Of a stretch of DNA of 16,833 nucleotides, positions 7,014 through 14,074 are shown in pieces. Made by a program: the position numbers and the translations under genes. Every line of letters starts with the position of its first letter. The first letter of the stretch is position 1. Below the pieces are notes generated by a model. The model saw only the letters and a program-made list of their open reading frames with translations, searched no databases and was not told where the DNA came from. Source of the DNA: Alphaproteobacteria bacterium (GTDB taxonomy: Bacteria; Pseudomonadota; Alphaproteobacteria; DSM-16000; Inquilinaceae); the NCBI GenBank assembly GCA_029263555.1, contig JAJUFW010000010.1:1-16833 (forward strand), given 5' to 3'.

Positions 7014-8237
7014 CTAGCGCCTGTCCCGGTCCCTGGACAGCCACGCCGCCAACCAGAAGGAGAGCGTCATCACCGTAGCGCCGGCGATCACGGCGACAAG
7101 AACCGCGTCGTATCCGCCGCCGGCATCCAGGACGACGGCCGCCCCGACGGGGCCGAGCGCCCTTGCTATGGTTGCGGGAGCGGAGAGAAGCCCGTTCACC
7201 GCACCATAGCCTTCGCGGGTCAGCATCTCCGGAACGGCCATGCCCCGGACGATGGTGATGATGCCGTTGGCGGCACCGTAGAAGGCGGCCGATGCGGCCA
7301 CCAGCAGGAAGTCCGGCGAAAGGACCTCGATGCCCAGGAGGGAGATCGGGAAGACCAGCATCACGATCGACCCGATCCGGCGCACCGAAAGGCGCGGCGC
7401 AAACAGCCAGATCGCCACCCGACCGGCAACCTGCGCCGGGCCGATAACGGCGATCACGGCAACGACAGACGCGCTGTCGAAGCCGCCGTCCAGCAGAAGC
7501 GGATAAAGGTGGAAGGTGAACGCGGAGAAGCTGATCGTGTAGGCCGTGAACGCCGTGGCAAGCGCCCAGAAGACCGGCTGGCGGATCATCTCCGCGACGA
7601 TTGATCGCCCGATCCGGCTCGGCTCCCCGTGCGCCGTCGCGGGCTGCACGTCCTTCCGGCGGTCGATCAGGAAACCGTAGAGACCGGCGCAGACGATCAG
7701 GTTGATGCCCGCCAGCACGACCAGCGTGTCACGCCAGCCGATCCGATCCAGCAGGAACTGGATCAAGGGAATGAACACGGTCGAGGCGAAACCGCCCCAG
7801 AGCGTGACGACGGTGATGCCCGCGCGCGCCTCCGCCGCGCCCGCCCGCCCGACGACGACGGCAAATGCCGGTTCGTACAGCGTCGCCGCCTGAAGAAGTC
7901 CGATCCCCGCCGTCGCACCGTAGAAGACGAGGATGTCCGAGGTCCGCGCCCAGACGATCAGGAGCAGCCCGGCAAGCACGGATCCGAGCGCCATTACCAG
8001 ACGGCCATGCCCGCGATCGATCGCGGCCCCGACCGGGTATGTCGCCAGCCCTCCGAGCGCGAGGCCGACGGTCGCGGCGCCGTAAAGCTCGACCTTCGAC
8101 CACCCGAGATCGCCCCGCATCGCCTCCGCGATTAGCGGAAAGCTGTAATAGAGCGATCCCCAGGAACAGATCTGGCCGATGCCGAGGCCGGTGATGAAGC
8201 CCCGACCGGCCGGTCCCTCCTCCCGCCCGTCGGTCAA
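7014..8237 (-). CDS. MFS transporter, possible ArsK-like arsenite exporter
   Basis: A 407-residue inner-membrane major facilitator with about 12 hydrophobic segments. The motif-A loop GAAIDRGHGR (70-79) follows TM2. TM1 holds GLGIGQICSWGSLYYSFPL, a Trp/Gly/Tyr pattern typical of the monocarboxylate-like MFS branch that also contains ArsK. The start is inferred to be TTG at 8237, because its TTGA overlaps the arsC stop by 4 bp and the reading frame upstream, though open to 8678, is out of frame with arsC and low-complexity. No separate Shine-Dalgarno is clear, which fits translational coupling with arsC. That coupling suggests efflux of arsenite produced by ArsC. The substrate is otherwise unproven, and a carboxylate substrate is possible. 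Confidence 0.85.
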   Translation of the reverse strand: MTDGREEGPAGRGFITGLGIGQICSWGSLYYSFPLIAEAMRGDLGWSKVELYGAATVGLALGGLATYPVGAAIDRGHGRLVMALGSVLAGLLLIVWARTSDILVFYGATAGIGLLQAATLYEPAFAVVVGRAGAAEARAGITVVTLWGGFASTVFIPLIQFLLDRIGWRDTLVVLAGINLIVCAGLYGFLIDRRKDVQPATAHGEPSRIGRSIVAEMIRQPVFWALATAFTAYTISFSAFTFHLYPLLLDGGFDSASVVAVIAVIGPAQVAGRVAIWLFAPRLSVRRIGSIVMLVFPISLLGIEVLSPDFLLVAASAAFYGAANGIITIVRGMAVPEMLTREGYGAVNGLLSAPATIARALGPVGAAVVLDAGGGYDAVLVAVIAGATVMTLSFWLAAWLSRDRDRR

Positions 8238-8608
8238 TCGTCGGGGCCGGCCCCGTCGGCCGGCAGCAGCTCCAGAACCGTTTCCGGCGGACGGCAGAGC
8301 CTCGCTCCCCGAGGGCTGACGACGATCGGGCGATTGATCAGGATCGGATGCGCCGCCATGGCATCCAGGAGCCGATCTTCCCCAAGGGCCGGATCGTCCA
8401 GGCCCAGCTCGGCATAGGGCGTGCCCTTCTCGCGCAGCACCGCGCGCACCGGGACGCCCATCCGGCGGATCAGGTCTTCGAGTTCCGCCCGGGAAGGCGG
8501 AGTCTTCAGATATTCGACGATCCGCGGCTCGATCCCGGCATCGCGGATGAGACCGAGCACCTTCCGCGAGGTTCCGCAGGCGGGGTTGTGATAGACGGTG
8601 ATGTCCAT
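8234..8608 (-). CDS. arsC: Glutaredoxin-dependent arsenate reductase ArsC
   Basis: Cytoplasmic reductase that turns arsenate into arsenite using glutathione and glutaredoxin. The 124-residue product begins MDITVYHNPACGTSRKVL with the catalytic Cys11. The anion-binding arginines align one residue short of those of plasmid R773 ArsC (Cys12, Arg60, Arg94, Arg107): Arg59, Arg93 in NRPIVV, and Arg106 in LCRPPE. Keeping all four argues for a true arsenate reductase rather than a Spx/YffB-type relative. The ATG at 8608 has no obvious Shine-Dalgarno. The stop overlaps the TTG start of the MFS gene. No ArsR-type repressor or arsB/acr3 is next to it, so the MFS protein is the natural export partner. 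Confidence 0.93.
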   Translation of the reverse strand: MDITVYHNPACGTSRKVLGLIRDAGIEPRIVEYLKTPPSRAELEDLIRRMGVPVRAVLREKGTPYAELGLDDPALGEDRLLDAMAAHPILINRPIVVSPRGARLCRPPETVLELLPADGAGPDD

Positions 8609-8697
8609 GGAATAACGGTCGTCCCGAATGAGCGCCGAGGGGAAAGAACCCGGCCGAATCCTCTCCCATGTCGCTCATTCCAGGACGAAACGCAATC

Positions 8698-8740
8698 CGG
8701 TCCTGGCTGCCGCCGCCAGGGCGGCAGGCCCCACGGACCG
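8698..8740 (-). terminator. Two-tier hairpin just after the ABM gene
   Basis: Directly after the ABM-protein stop, reading on the minus strand, there is a perfect 8-bp stem (CTGCCGCC 8707-8714 with GGCGGCAG 8720-8727, 5-base loop) nested in an outer 6-bp stem (CGGTCC 8698-8703 with GGACCG 8735-8740). The position fits a terminator or a processing hairpin that separates the ABM gene from arsC. The T-run of a classic intrinsic terminator is missing. Confidence 0.5.
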
Positions 8741-9097
8741 TCAGCCCGACCCGCCGCCGGTGACGCCATGGCTGGAGACGATGGTCAGGATCTGGACGGC
8801 ATCCGGCAGCTCGACCAGGAACTCGGCATCCCGCTCCAGATGGTGGATCCGCCTGGGATCCTCGCCAGCGAAGCGGCCCATCGCCTCCTCGCTTTCCCAG
8901 TAGGAGATCGTGACGAACTCGGTCTCGCTGGGACGGTCCTCCCGCAGCATCTGCACGCCCAGCGCCTTGTCCTGCAGCGGCCTGATCCCGTGCTCGTACA
9001 GGTAGCGGGCGTACTCGTCGGCCTTGGACGCCGTCGTGCGACCGCGCCAGATGCGCGCGATCCTGGGCTGGAGCATGTCGGCTCTGGCTTGGCTCAT
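8741..9097 (-). CDS. ABM-fold (antibiotic biosynthesis monooxygenase-like) small protein
   Basis: A 118-residue protein with the layout of the ABM/dimeric ferredoxin-like fold. It has an opening strand with an Ile-Ala-Arg-Ile-Trp-Arg-Gly core (12-19), a helix rich in charged residues and tyrosines (DEYARYLYEHG), a central strand TEFVTISYWESEEAM, and a closing strand VQILTIVSSHG. Members of the superfamily include cofactor-free monooxygenases and haem-degrading enzymes, but many have no known reaction, and none is assigned here. The ATG at 9097 is fixed by a perfect Shine-Dalgarno, GGAGGTGA, 5 bases upstream. The gene follows the Pao-type large subunit by 61 bp on the same strand and may be co-transcribed with it. 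Confidence 0.82.
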   Translation of the reverse strand: MSQARADMLQPRIARIWRGRTTASKADEYARYLYEHGIRPLQDKALGVQMLREDRPSETEFVTISYWESEEAMGRFAGEDPRRIHHLERDAEFLVELPDAVQILTIVSSHGVTGGGSG

Positions 9098-9102
9098 GGG
9101 TT

Positions 9103-9110
9103 TCACCTCC
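9103..9110 (-). promoter_or_regulatory. Full-consensus ribosome-binding site of the ABM gene
   Basis: GGAGGTGA on the minus strand, 5 bases before the ATG at 9097. It is an exact 8-base match to the anti-Shine-Dalgarno complement and the strongest such site in the window. It sets the start of the ABM gene and suggests high translation. Confidence 0.8.
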
Positions 9111-9158
9111 CTCGAAGTTCGACCGAAAGGCGATGACGGCCGGCGATCTGCGCCCCGG

Positions 9159-11240
9159 TCAGGACAGGACCTTGTCCGGCGTGATCGGCAGGTCGCGGAC
9201 ACGGATCCCGGTCGCGTGCCAGACCGCGTTGGCAATGGCCGCGGCCGCGCCAACGATGCCGATCTCCCCGATACCGCGCGAGCCCATGGGATTGCTGTGC
9301 GGGTCATGTTCGTCCAGCCAGACGGCGTCGATGTCCTTCACATCCGCGTTCACCGCGATGTGGTAGCCGGCAAGGTCGTGATTGATCACATGGCCGAAAC
9401 GCGCATCCATCACGCTCTCCTCGTGCAGCGCCATGGAAAGGCCCATCGTCATGCCCCCGATGAACTGCGACCGGGCGGTCCGGGGATTGATGATCCGTCC
9501 CGCCGAGAAGACGCCCAGCATCCTGGGAACGCGGATCTCGCCGGTATCGGCATGGACATGCACCTCGGCGAACTGTGCGCCGAAGGAATGGAGCGCGTGA
9601 GTCCGGGATGCCGGAGGCTGGGTGATCTCGGCATCCTCCCGCGCGCCGGGCCCAGGATCCGTCCCGTGCCTCTCGCGAAAGGCGGTCGCCGCGGCGACGA
9701 TCGCCGATCCCCACGAGCTGATGCCCGAGGAACCGCCGGCGACGGTCGCCATGGGCAGGTCGCTGTCCCCGATCTCGAGCCGGACCGCCTCGACCGGGCA
9801 GCCGAGGGCATCGGCGGCGATCTGGGTCAGGGCGGTCCAGGCCCCGGTCCCGATGTCGGCGGCGCCGATGCGGACGACGTAGCGCTGGTCCGTACCGTAC
9901 TGGATGGTCGCCTTCGATCCCGGGAAGACGTAGCAGGGATAGGTCGAGCTGGCGACACCGGTGCCGACGAGCCAGTCGCCGAGCCGGCGGAGTCCCGGCT
10001 TTGGATCGCGCACGTCCCAGCCAAACCGGCGCGCGCCTTCCTTGAGGCACCCCACCAGGTTGCGGCCGGACCACGGTCTGCCCGATTCCGGATCGGATTC
10101 GGGGTCGTTGCGGATGCGCAGCTCGATCGGGTCGAGGCCGCAGGCCACGGCCAGCTCGTCCAAGGCCACTTCGGCGGCGAACATGCCGGGCGTCTCGCCC
10201 GGCGCCCGCATCCAGGACGGAACCGGCACGTCCAGGACGGCCAACCTGTGGGAGGTCCGCCGGTTGGGCGCGGCATACATGATCCGGCTTGCGACGGCCG
10301 TCTGCTCGGCGAATTCCTTCACCTTCGAGGTCTGTTCGACGACATCGTGGGCGAGCGCGGTCAGCCGGCCGTCGGCATCCGCTCCCAGCCGGATCCTCTG
10401 AACGGTCGGGGTCCGGTATCCGGCGACCACGAACATCTGCTGGCGGCTGAGCGCGAATTTGACCGGCTGTCCCGGGACCGCCAGCGCCGCGAGGCAGGCC
10501 AGGGCATTGTGAGGATGCGCCGTTCCCTTCGAGCCGAATCCGCCCCCGACATGGGGAGAGATGACGCGCACCTGGGCCGGATCCAGCCCGCAGACGGCGG
10601 CCATCGTCTTGCGAACGCCATGGGCGCTCTGGGTCGAATCCCACAGAACCAGCCGGTCATCCGCCCAAAGGGCGATGGTCGCGTGGGGCTCCATGGGATT
10701 GTTGTGCTCCATGGGCGTCGTATAGGTCTGGTCGATCCTGACCGCCGCCGTGGCCAGGGCCGCTTCCACGTCGCCTTCCTGCGTGTCGGTGTCGAAGCTC
10801 GGGTTCACCTTGTCGGGACGGACGAGGTCCGGCCGGTCCGGCCGCAACTCGGCGTCATGGGCCTGCTGTTCGTACTCGACCCGCACCTGCCCGGCCGCTT
10901 CGCGCGCGATCTCCGGTGTTTCCGCGATCACCGCTGCGACGAACTGGCCCCGGTAATGGACCTCGTCTGACTGGAGGACCCAGAGCTCGCGATTCTCGTC
11001 GGAGGCGAGGCGCGGCGCATTCTCATGGGTCAGGATGGCGACGACGCCCGGGAACGCGACTCCGCCCGTGTCGATCGCAACGACCCGGCCGCGGGCGATC
11101 GTCGCCTGCACCGGATGAAGATAGAGAGGATCCGAAACCGGATGCTCGTAGGCATAGGGCGCAAGGCCGCGAACCTTGTCGCGGCCCTCGATCCGCTCCA
11201 GCGGACGGCCGATGGCGCGCGGTTCCAGAAGGTCGGTCAT
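9159..11240 (-). CDS. Molybdopterin-binding large subunit, PaoC/YagR type
   Basis: Catalytic subunit of a xanthine-oxidase-family molybdenum hydroxylase. The 693-residue product has the aldehyde oxidase/xanthine dehydrogenase a/b hammerhead domain (about 20-130), then the cofactor-binding domains with GQFVAAV (98-104), MEHNNPMEPHATIALW (177-192), VGGGFGSKG (231-239) and the end motif RGIGEIGIVG with the catalytic Glu659. The C-terminal stretch through GIRVRDLPITPDKVL closely resembles E. coli PaoC, which oxidises aromatic and other aldehydes. Expected cofactor is MCD. The true start is the ATG at 11240, overlapping the FAD-subunit stop by one base (TGATG). The frame is open much further upstream but runs inside that gene. 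The substrate is inferred only. Confidence 0.9.
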   Translation of the reverse strand: MTDLLEPRAIGRPLERIEGRDKVRGLAPYAYEHPVSDPLYLHPVQATIARGRVVAIDTGGVAFPGVVAILTHENAPRLASDENRELWVLQSDEVHYRGQFVAAVIAETPEIAREAAGQVRVEYEQQAHDAELRPDRPDLVRPDKVNPSFDTDTQEGDVEAALATAAVRIDQTYTTPMEHNNPMEPHATIALWADDRLVLWDSTQSAHGVRKTMAAVCGLDPAQVRVISPHVGGGFGSKGTAHPHNALACLAALAVPGQPVKFALSRQQMFVVAGYRTPTVQRIRLGADADGRLTALAHDVVEQTSKVKEFAEQTAVASRIMYAAPNRRTSHRLAVLDVPVPSWMRAPGETPGMFAAEVALDELAVACGLDPIELRIRNDPESDPESGRPWSGRNLVGCLKEGARRFGWDVRDPKPGLRRLGDWLVGTGVASSTYPCYVFPGSKATIQYGTDQRYVVRIGAADIGTGAWTALTQIAADALGCPVEAVRLEIGDSDLPMATVAGGSSGISSWGSAIVAAATAFRERHGTDPGPGAREDAEITQPPASRTHALHSFGAQFAEVHVHADTGEIRVPRMLGVFSAGRIINPRTARSQFIGGMTMGLSMALHEESVMDARFGHVINHDLAGYHIAVNADVKDIDAVWLDEHDPHSNPMGSRGIGEIGIVGAAAAIANAVWHATGIRVRDLPITPDKVLS

Positions 11241-12229
11241 CACGCGGTCTCCCGGGCAAGCGCGGTCAGGACATTTACGATCGTGTTCCGCGCCAGAGGC
11301 ACCTTGAAGGCGTTGCCCGGCAAGGGCTGCGCCGCAGCAAGCTCGGCATCGGCCGCAGCGCGAAAGGCATCGGGCGTTGCCGGGCCGCCGCGCAGCATCG
11401 CTTCCGCCCGCAGCGCCCGCCAGGGCGTGTGAGCCACCCCGCCGAGCGCGACGCGCACATCCGCGACCGCCCCGTCCCGGACGTCTAGGGCCGCGGCCAC
11501 CGAGACCAGGGCGAACGCAAAGGACGCACGGTCCCGCACCTTGCGATAGGCCGAACGCTCCGCGAAGGCGAGCGGTGGCATCTCCACGGCCAGGATCAGC
11601 TCTCCCCGGCCCAGATTGGTGTCGAGATGGGGCGTATCGCCGGGCAGCCGGTAGAAGTCGGCTAGCGGAACCCTGCGCTCCCCTTCCGGCCCCAGGACCA
11701 CGACCGAAGCCTCCAGCGCGGCGAGCGCGACCGCCATGTCCGAGGGATGCGTGGCGATACATTCGGCGGAGCAGCCCAGGATCGCGTGGTCGCGATTGTG
11801 TCCGCCGATGGCCGAACAGCCCGCCCCGGGCGTCCGCTTGTTGCAGGGGGTCGTCAGGTCCTGGAAATAGGGGCAGCGGGTACGCTGCATCAGGTTGCCG
11901 GCGGTCGTGGCCAGGGTCCGCAGCTGCCCCGACGCGCCCGCCAGCAGCGCCTGCGAAAGCGCGGGATACCGGGTCCGGATCATCGGATCGGCGGCAAGGT
12001 CGCTGTTGCGCACCGCCGCCCCGATCCGCACCCCGCCGGCCGGCGACTGCTCGATCCGGTCGAGGGGCAGCCGGCTCACATCGACCAGCAGGTCCGGTTC
12101 GGCGATCCCCAGCTTCATGTGGTCGACGAGATTGGTCCCGCCAGCCAGAAACGCCGCCCCCGGACGGTTCGCGACCAGAGCGACGGCGTTGGCCGGATCG
12201 GTCGCACGCACATATTTGAACGGCCTCAT
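11240..12229 (-). CDS. FAD-binding subunit with extra 4Fe-4S motif, PaoB/YagS type
   Basis: Medium subunit of the same hydroxylase (329 residues), which takes electrons from the 2Fe-2S clusters to FAD. The FAD-binding loop is LAGGTNLVDHMK (28-39). After TLATTAGNLMQ (105-115) comes a cysteine-rich insertion with Cys119 (RCPYF), Cys129 (PCNKR), Cys138 (GAGCSA), Cys153 and Cys157 (LGCSAECIATHPSD). This insertion is the hallmark of the PaoB/YagS branch, where it binds an added 4Fe-4S cluster. The C-terminal CO-dehydrogenase flavoprotein domain is intact. The ATG at 12229 overlaps the small-subunit stop by 4 bp (ATGA) and is preceded by AAGGAGA inside that gene. Confidence 0.92.
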   Translation of the reverse strand: MRPFKYVRATDPANAVALVANRPGAAFLAGGTNLVDHMKLGIAEPDLLVDVSRLPLDRIEQSPAGGVRIGAAVRNSDLAADPMIRTRYPALSQALLAGASGQLRTLATTAGNLMQRTRCPYFQDLTTPCNKRTPGAGCSAIGGHNRDHAILGCSAECIATHPSDMAVALAALEASVVVLGPEGERRVPLADFYRLPGDTPHLDTNLGRGELILAVEMPPLAFAERSAYRKVRDRASFAFALVSVAAALDVRDGAVADVRVALGGVAHTPWRALRAEAMLRGGPATPDAFRAAADAELAAAQPLPGNAFKVPLARNTIVNVLTALARETA

Positions 12230-12744
12230 GGGGGTGTCTCCTTAAGGATGACGTCCCGGATCGCCGCGACGATGTTCACATAGGCCCCGCAGCGGCACAG
12301 ATTTCCGCTCATCCGCTCCCGGATCTCCTCGTCGTCCAGCACGACGGGACCGGTGAGATCGCGCGTCACATGGCTCGGATGTCCGGCCCGCGCCTCCTCG
12401 ATCATCCCGACGGCCGAGCAGATCTGCCCGGGCGTGCAGTACCCGCACTGGAAGGCATCATGATCGAGAAAGTCCTGCTGCACCGGGTGGAGCTCCGCCC
12501 CGTTCGAAAGCCCCTGGGCGGTCGTGACCGTCGCGCCGTCATGAGCGACAGCGAACGCCAGGCATGTCGTCGCCCGCCGCCCGTCGATCAGCACCGTGCA
12601 GGCGCCGCACTGGCCGTGATCGCACCCCTTCTTCGGCGCCATCGCCCCCAGCCGATCCCGGAGCAGGTCCAGAAGTGTCGTCCTGGTGTCGACGGTCAGT
12701 TCGCGACGGGATCCGTCGACCGTCAAAGTGACGCGGGCATCCAT
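12226..12744 (-). CDS. 2Fe-2S subunit of Pao-type aldehyde oxidoreductase, no Tat signal
   Basis: Small electron-transfer subunit (172 residues). The plant-type 2Fe-2S domain has Cys41, 46, 49 and 61 (GCDHGQCGACT...CLAF). The second, all-helical domain has Cys100, 103, 150 and 152 (QCGYCTPGQ and NLCRCGAY). It starts directly with the ferredoxin domain (MDARVTLTVDG), unlike E. coli PaoA, which has a long twin-arginine signal and is exported. The enzyme is therefore probably cytoplasmic. The ATG at 12744 is preceded by GGGGAGGGG. It is the first gene of the three-gene set, so the promoter should lie in 12745-12919. Confidence 0.93.
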   Translation of the reverse strand: MDARVTLTVDGSRRELTVDTRTTLLDLLRDRLGAMAPKKGCDHGQCGACTVLIDGRRATTCLAFAVAHDGATVTTAQGLSNGAELHPVQQDFLDHDAFQCGYCTPGQICSAVGMIEEARAGHPSHVTRDLTGPVVLDDEEIRERMSGNLCRCGAYVNIVAAIRDVILKETPP

Positions 12745-12919
12745 GAGCCCCTCCCCTTGCCCGCGGCCGCCGACCGGGCCGCGCGATCCGGGGAGTCAAA
12801 CCGAACAGCCCTTCCAAATGTTGCACCTCTTTTCGGCCTCGGCGTGTTGGGGGTGACAGTTCCGCCGGCGGCCGCGCTATAGTCCGGCACAATCCACTCG
12901 ATGCCTCCGGGAGTGAGCG
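12745..12919. promoter_or_regulatory. Divergent control region, Pao-type genes / RAM-hydrolase pair
   Basis: This 175-bp region separates two oppositely transcribed units. A plus-strand promoter candidate is listed separately. On the minus strand I find no clear promoter. There is no regulator gene next to the aldehyde oxidoreductase except the small RAM-domain protein. Confidence 0.4.
12853..12883 (+). promoter_or_regulatory. Possible promoter for the RAM-domain gene
   Basis: GTGACA (12853-12858, 5/6 to consensus) and TATAGT (12878-12883, 5/6) are separated by 19 bp, slightly long. They lie 36 bp before the ATG at 12920. GGGAGTGA then serves as the ribosome-binding site. Confidence 0.4.
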
Positions 12920-13162
12920 ATGAAGGCCATCTTCGTTATGATGAAATGCGAGCTGGGCAAGGCTTACGACGTGGCCGCCGAAGCCGTCGATACGATCGAG
13001 GAAGTCTCGGAAGTCTACTCGACCTCCGGCCAGTACGACCTTCTGGTGAAGTGCTACCTGCCCTCCGATATCGATGTCGGCCGATTCGTGACCAGCCGCC
13101 TGCAGACCCTGCCCCATGTGAAGGACACCTACACGATCATCACCTTCAACGCCTTCACCTGA
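12920..13162 (+). CDS. Stand-alone Lrp/AsnC ligand-binding (RAM) domain protein
   Basis: An 80-residue protein that is just the effector-binding domain of Lrp/AsnC regulators: a beta-alpha-beta-beta-alpha-beta pattern from MKAIFVMMKCELGKAYDVA through GQYDLLVKCYLP to VKDTYTIITFNAF. The helix-turn-helix found in full regulators is absent, and there is no room for it upstream. Such SraA-type proteins form oligomers that bind small molecules, often amino acids, and may modulate partners; direct DNA binding is not expected. The start is supported by GGGAGTGA 3 bases upstream. The alpha/beta hydrolase follows 19 bp after the stop, suggesting co-transcription. Confidence 0.88.
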   Translation: MKAIFVMMKCELGKAYDVAAEAVDTIEEVSEVYSTSGQYDLLVKCYLPSDIDVGRFVTSRLQTLPHVKDTYTIITFNAFT

Positions 13163-13181
13163 CCACGGTAGCGGCTGCTTC

Positions 13182-14048
13182 GTGACCTATCTCGGATACT
13201 CGCCGGCCGATCTCGCCGCGCAGTACAATCTGCGCGCCGCCGTTCCCGACCATCCGGAGATCTTCTTGCGGTGGGAGCGGGAGAGCGCCGATGCCCAGGA
13301 CCGCCTGGCCCATGACCGGGATCTGGTCTACGGGCCCCTCGACAGGCAGCGGATCGATTTCTTCCCGGCCCCGAAGCCGGGAGCGCCGGTGCTGGCCTTC
13401 ATCCATGGCGGCTACTGGCAGTCGCTGTCGAAGGACTTTTTCAGCTTCCTGGCGCCGGCCTTCGTCCAGGCGGGGATCTCCTTCGCCGCGATCGGCTATA
13501 CGCTGTGCCCTCAGGTTTCGCTACCGGCGCTGATGGACGAGGTGCGGGCGGCGCTGGGCTGGCTGTACGGTCACGTCCGGCCGCTCGGCGGCGATGCCGA
13601 CCGAATCTTCGTCGCCGGGCATTCCGCCGGGGGACACCTGGCCACCTGGATGGCGGCGACCGACTGGTCCTCGTTCCGCCGGCCGGCCGACCTGGTCAAG
13701 GGCGCCTGCTCGATCAGCGGGATCTACGATCTCGTGCCGATCCAGATGATCTACCTGAACGACGCGCTGGGCCTCGATCCCGATACGGCGCAGCGGCTCA
13801 GCCCGCAACACCGGATTCCGGACCGCGCCGCGCCGCTGATCTGCGCGGTCGGCGGCAGGGAGACGGACGAGCTGCGCCGCCAGCAGTCGGATTTCACGGC
13901 GGCCTGGCGCAGCGAGGCAAGGCCGGTCCGGGTCGTGGACCTGCCGGACCGGCATCATTTCGACGCGGTGGATACACTGGGGGACCCCGGGCATCCCCTG
14001 CACCGTGCCGTGGCCGCCATGGTCCTGGGGACTGAGGAACCCGCCTGA
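13182..14048 (+). CDS. Kynurenine formamidase-like alpha/beta hydrolase
   Basis: A 288-residue cytoplasmic hydrolase. It has the oxyanion motif HGGYW (75-79), typical of the animal-type kynurenine formamidase branch, and the nucleophile elbow GHSAG (146-150, Ser148). An acidic residue in GGRETDE (225-230) and His259 in RHHFD are probable triad members. N-formylkynurenine or another amide/ester is a plausible substrate, but the family is broad and the other kynurenine genes are not in view. The GTG start at 13182 has no good Shine-Dalgarno and lies 19 bp after the RAM-domain stop, which suggests coupling. The stop is 26 bp from the convergent dehydrogenase stop. Confidence 0.85.
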   Translation: MTYLGYSPADLAAQYNLRAAVPDHPEIFLRWERESADAQDRLAHDRDLVYGPLDRQRIDFFPAPKPGAPVLAFIHGGYWQSLSKDFFSFLAPAFVQAGISFAAIGYTLCPQVSLPALMDEVRAALGWLYGHVRPLGGDADRIFVAGHSAGGHLATWMAATDWSSFRRPADLVKGACSISGIYDLVPIQMIYLNDALGLDPDTAQRLSPQHRIPDRAAPLICAVGGRETDELRRQQSDFTAAWRSEARPVRVVDLPDRHHFDAVDTLGDPGHPLHRAVAAMVLGTEEPA

Positions 14049-14074
14049 GGCCCATGCCCCCTTATGCCCGGGGA

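Noticed and set aside
8238..8678. N-terminal extension of the MFS frame through arsC
   Set aside because: It overlaps arsC out of frame, is Arg/Gly/Pro-rich, and would make the transporter about 150 residues too long.
9024..10970. 648-codon plus-strand open frame opposite the large molybdenum subunit
   Set aside because: It is fully antisense to a gene with clear family motifs. Its translation is rich in Arg, Gly and Asp with no recognisable domain, as expected from antisense frames in GC-rich DNA.
11241..11762. N-terminal extension of the large molybdenum subunit
   Set aside because: It lies inside the FAD-subunit gene in another frame. The ATG at 11240 fits both the family start and the operon junction.
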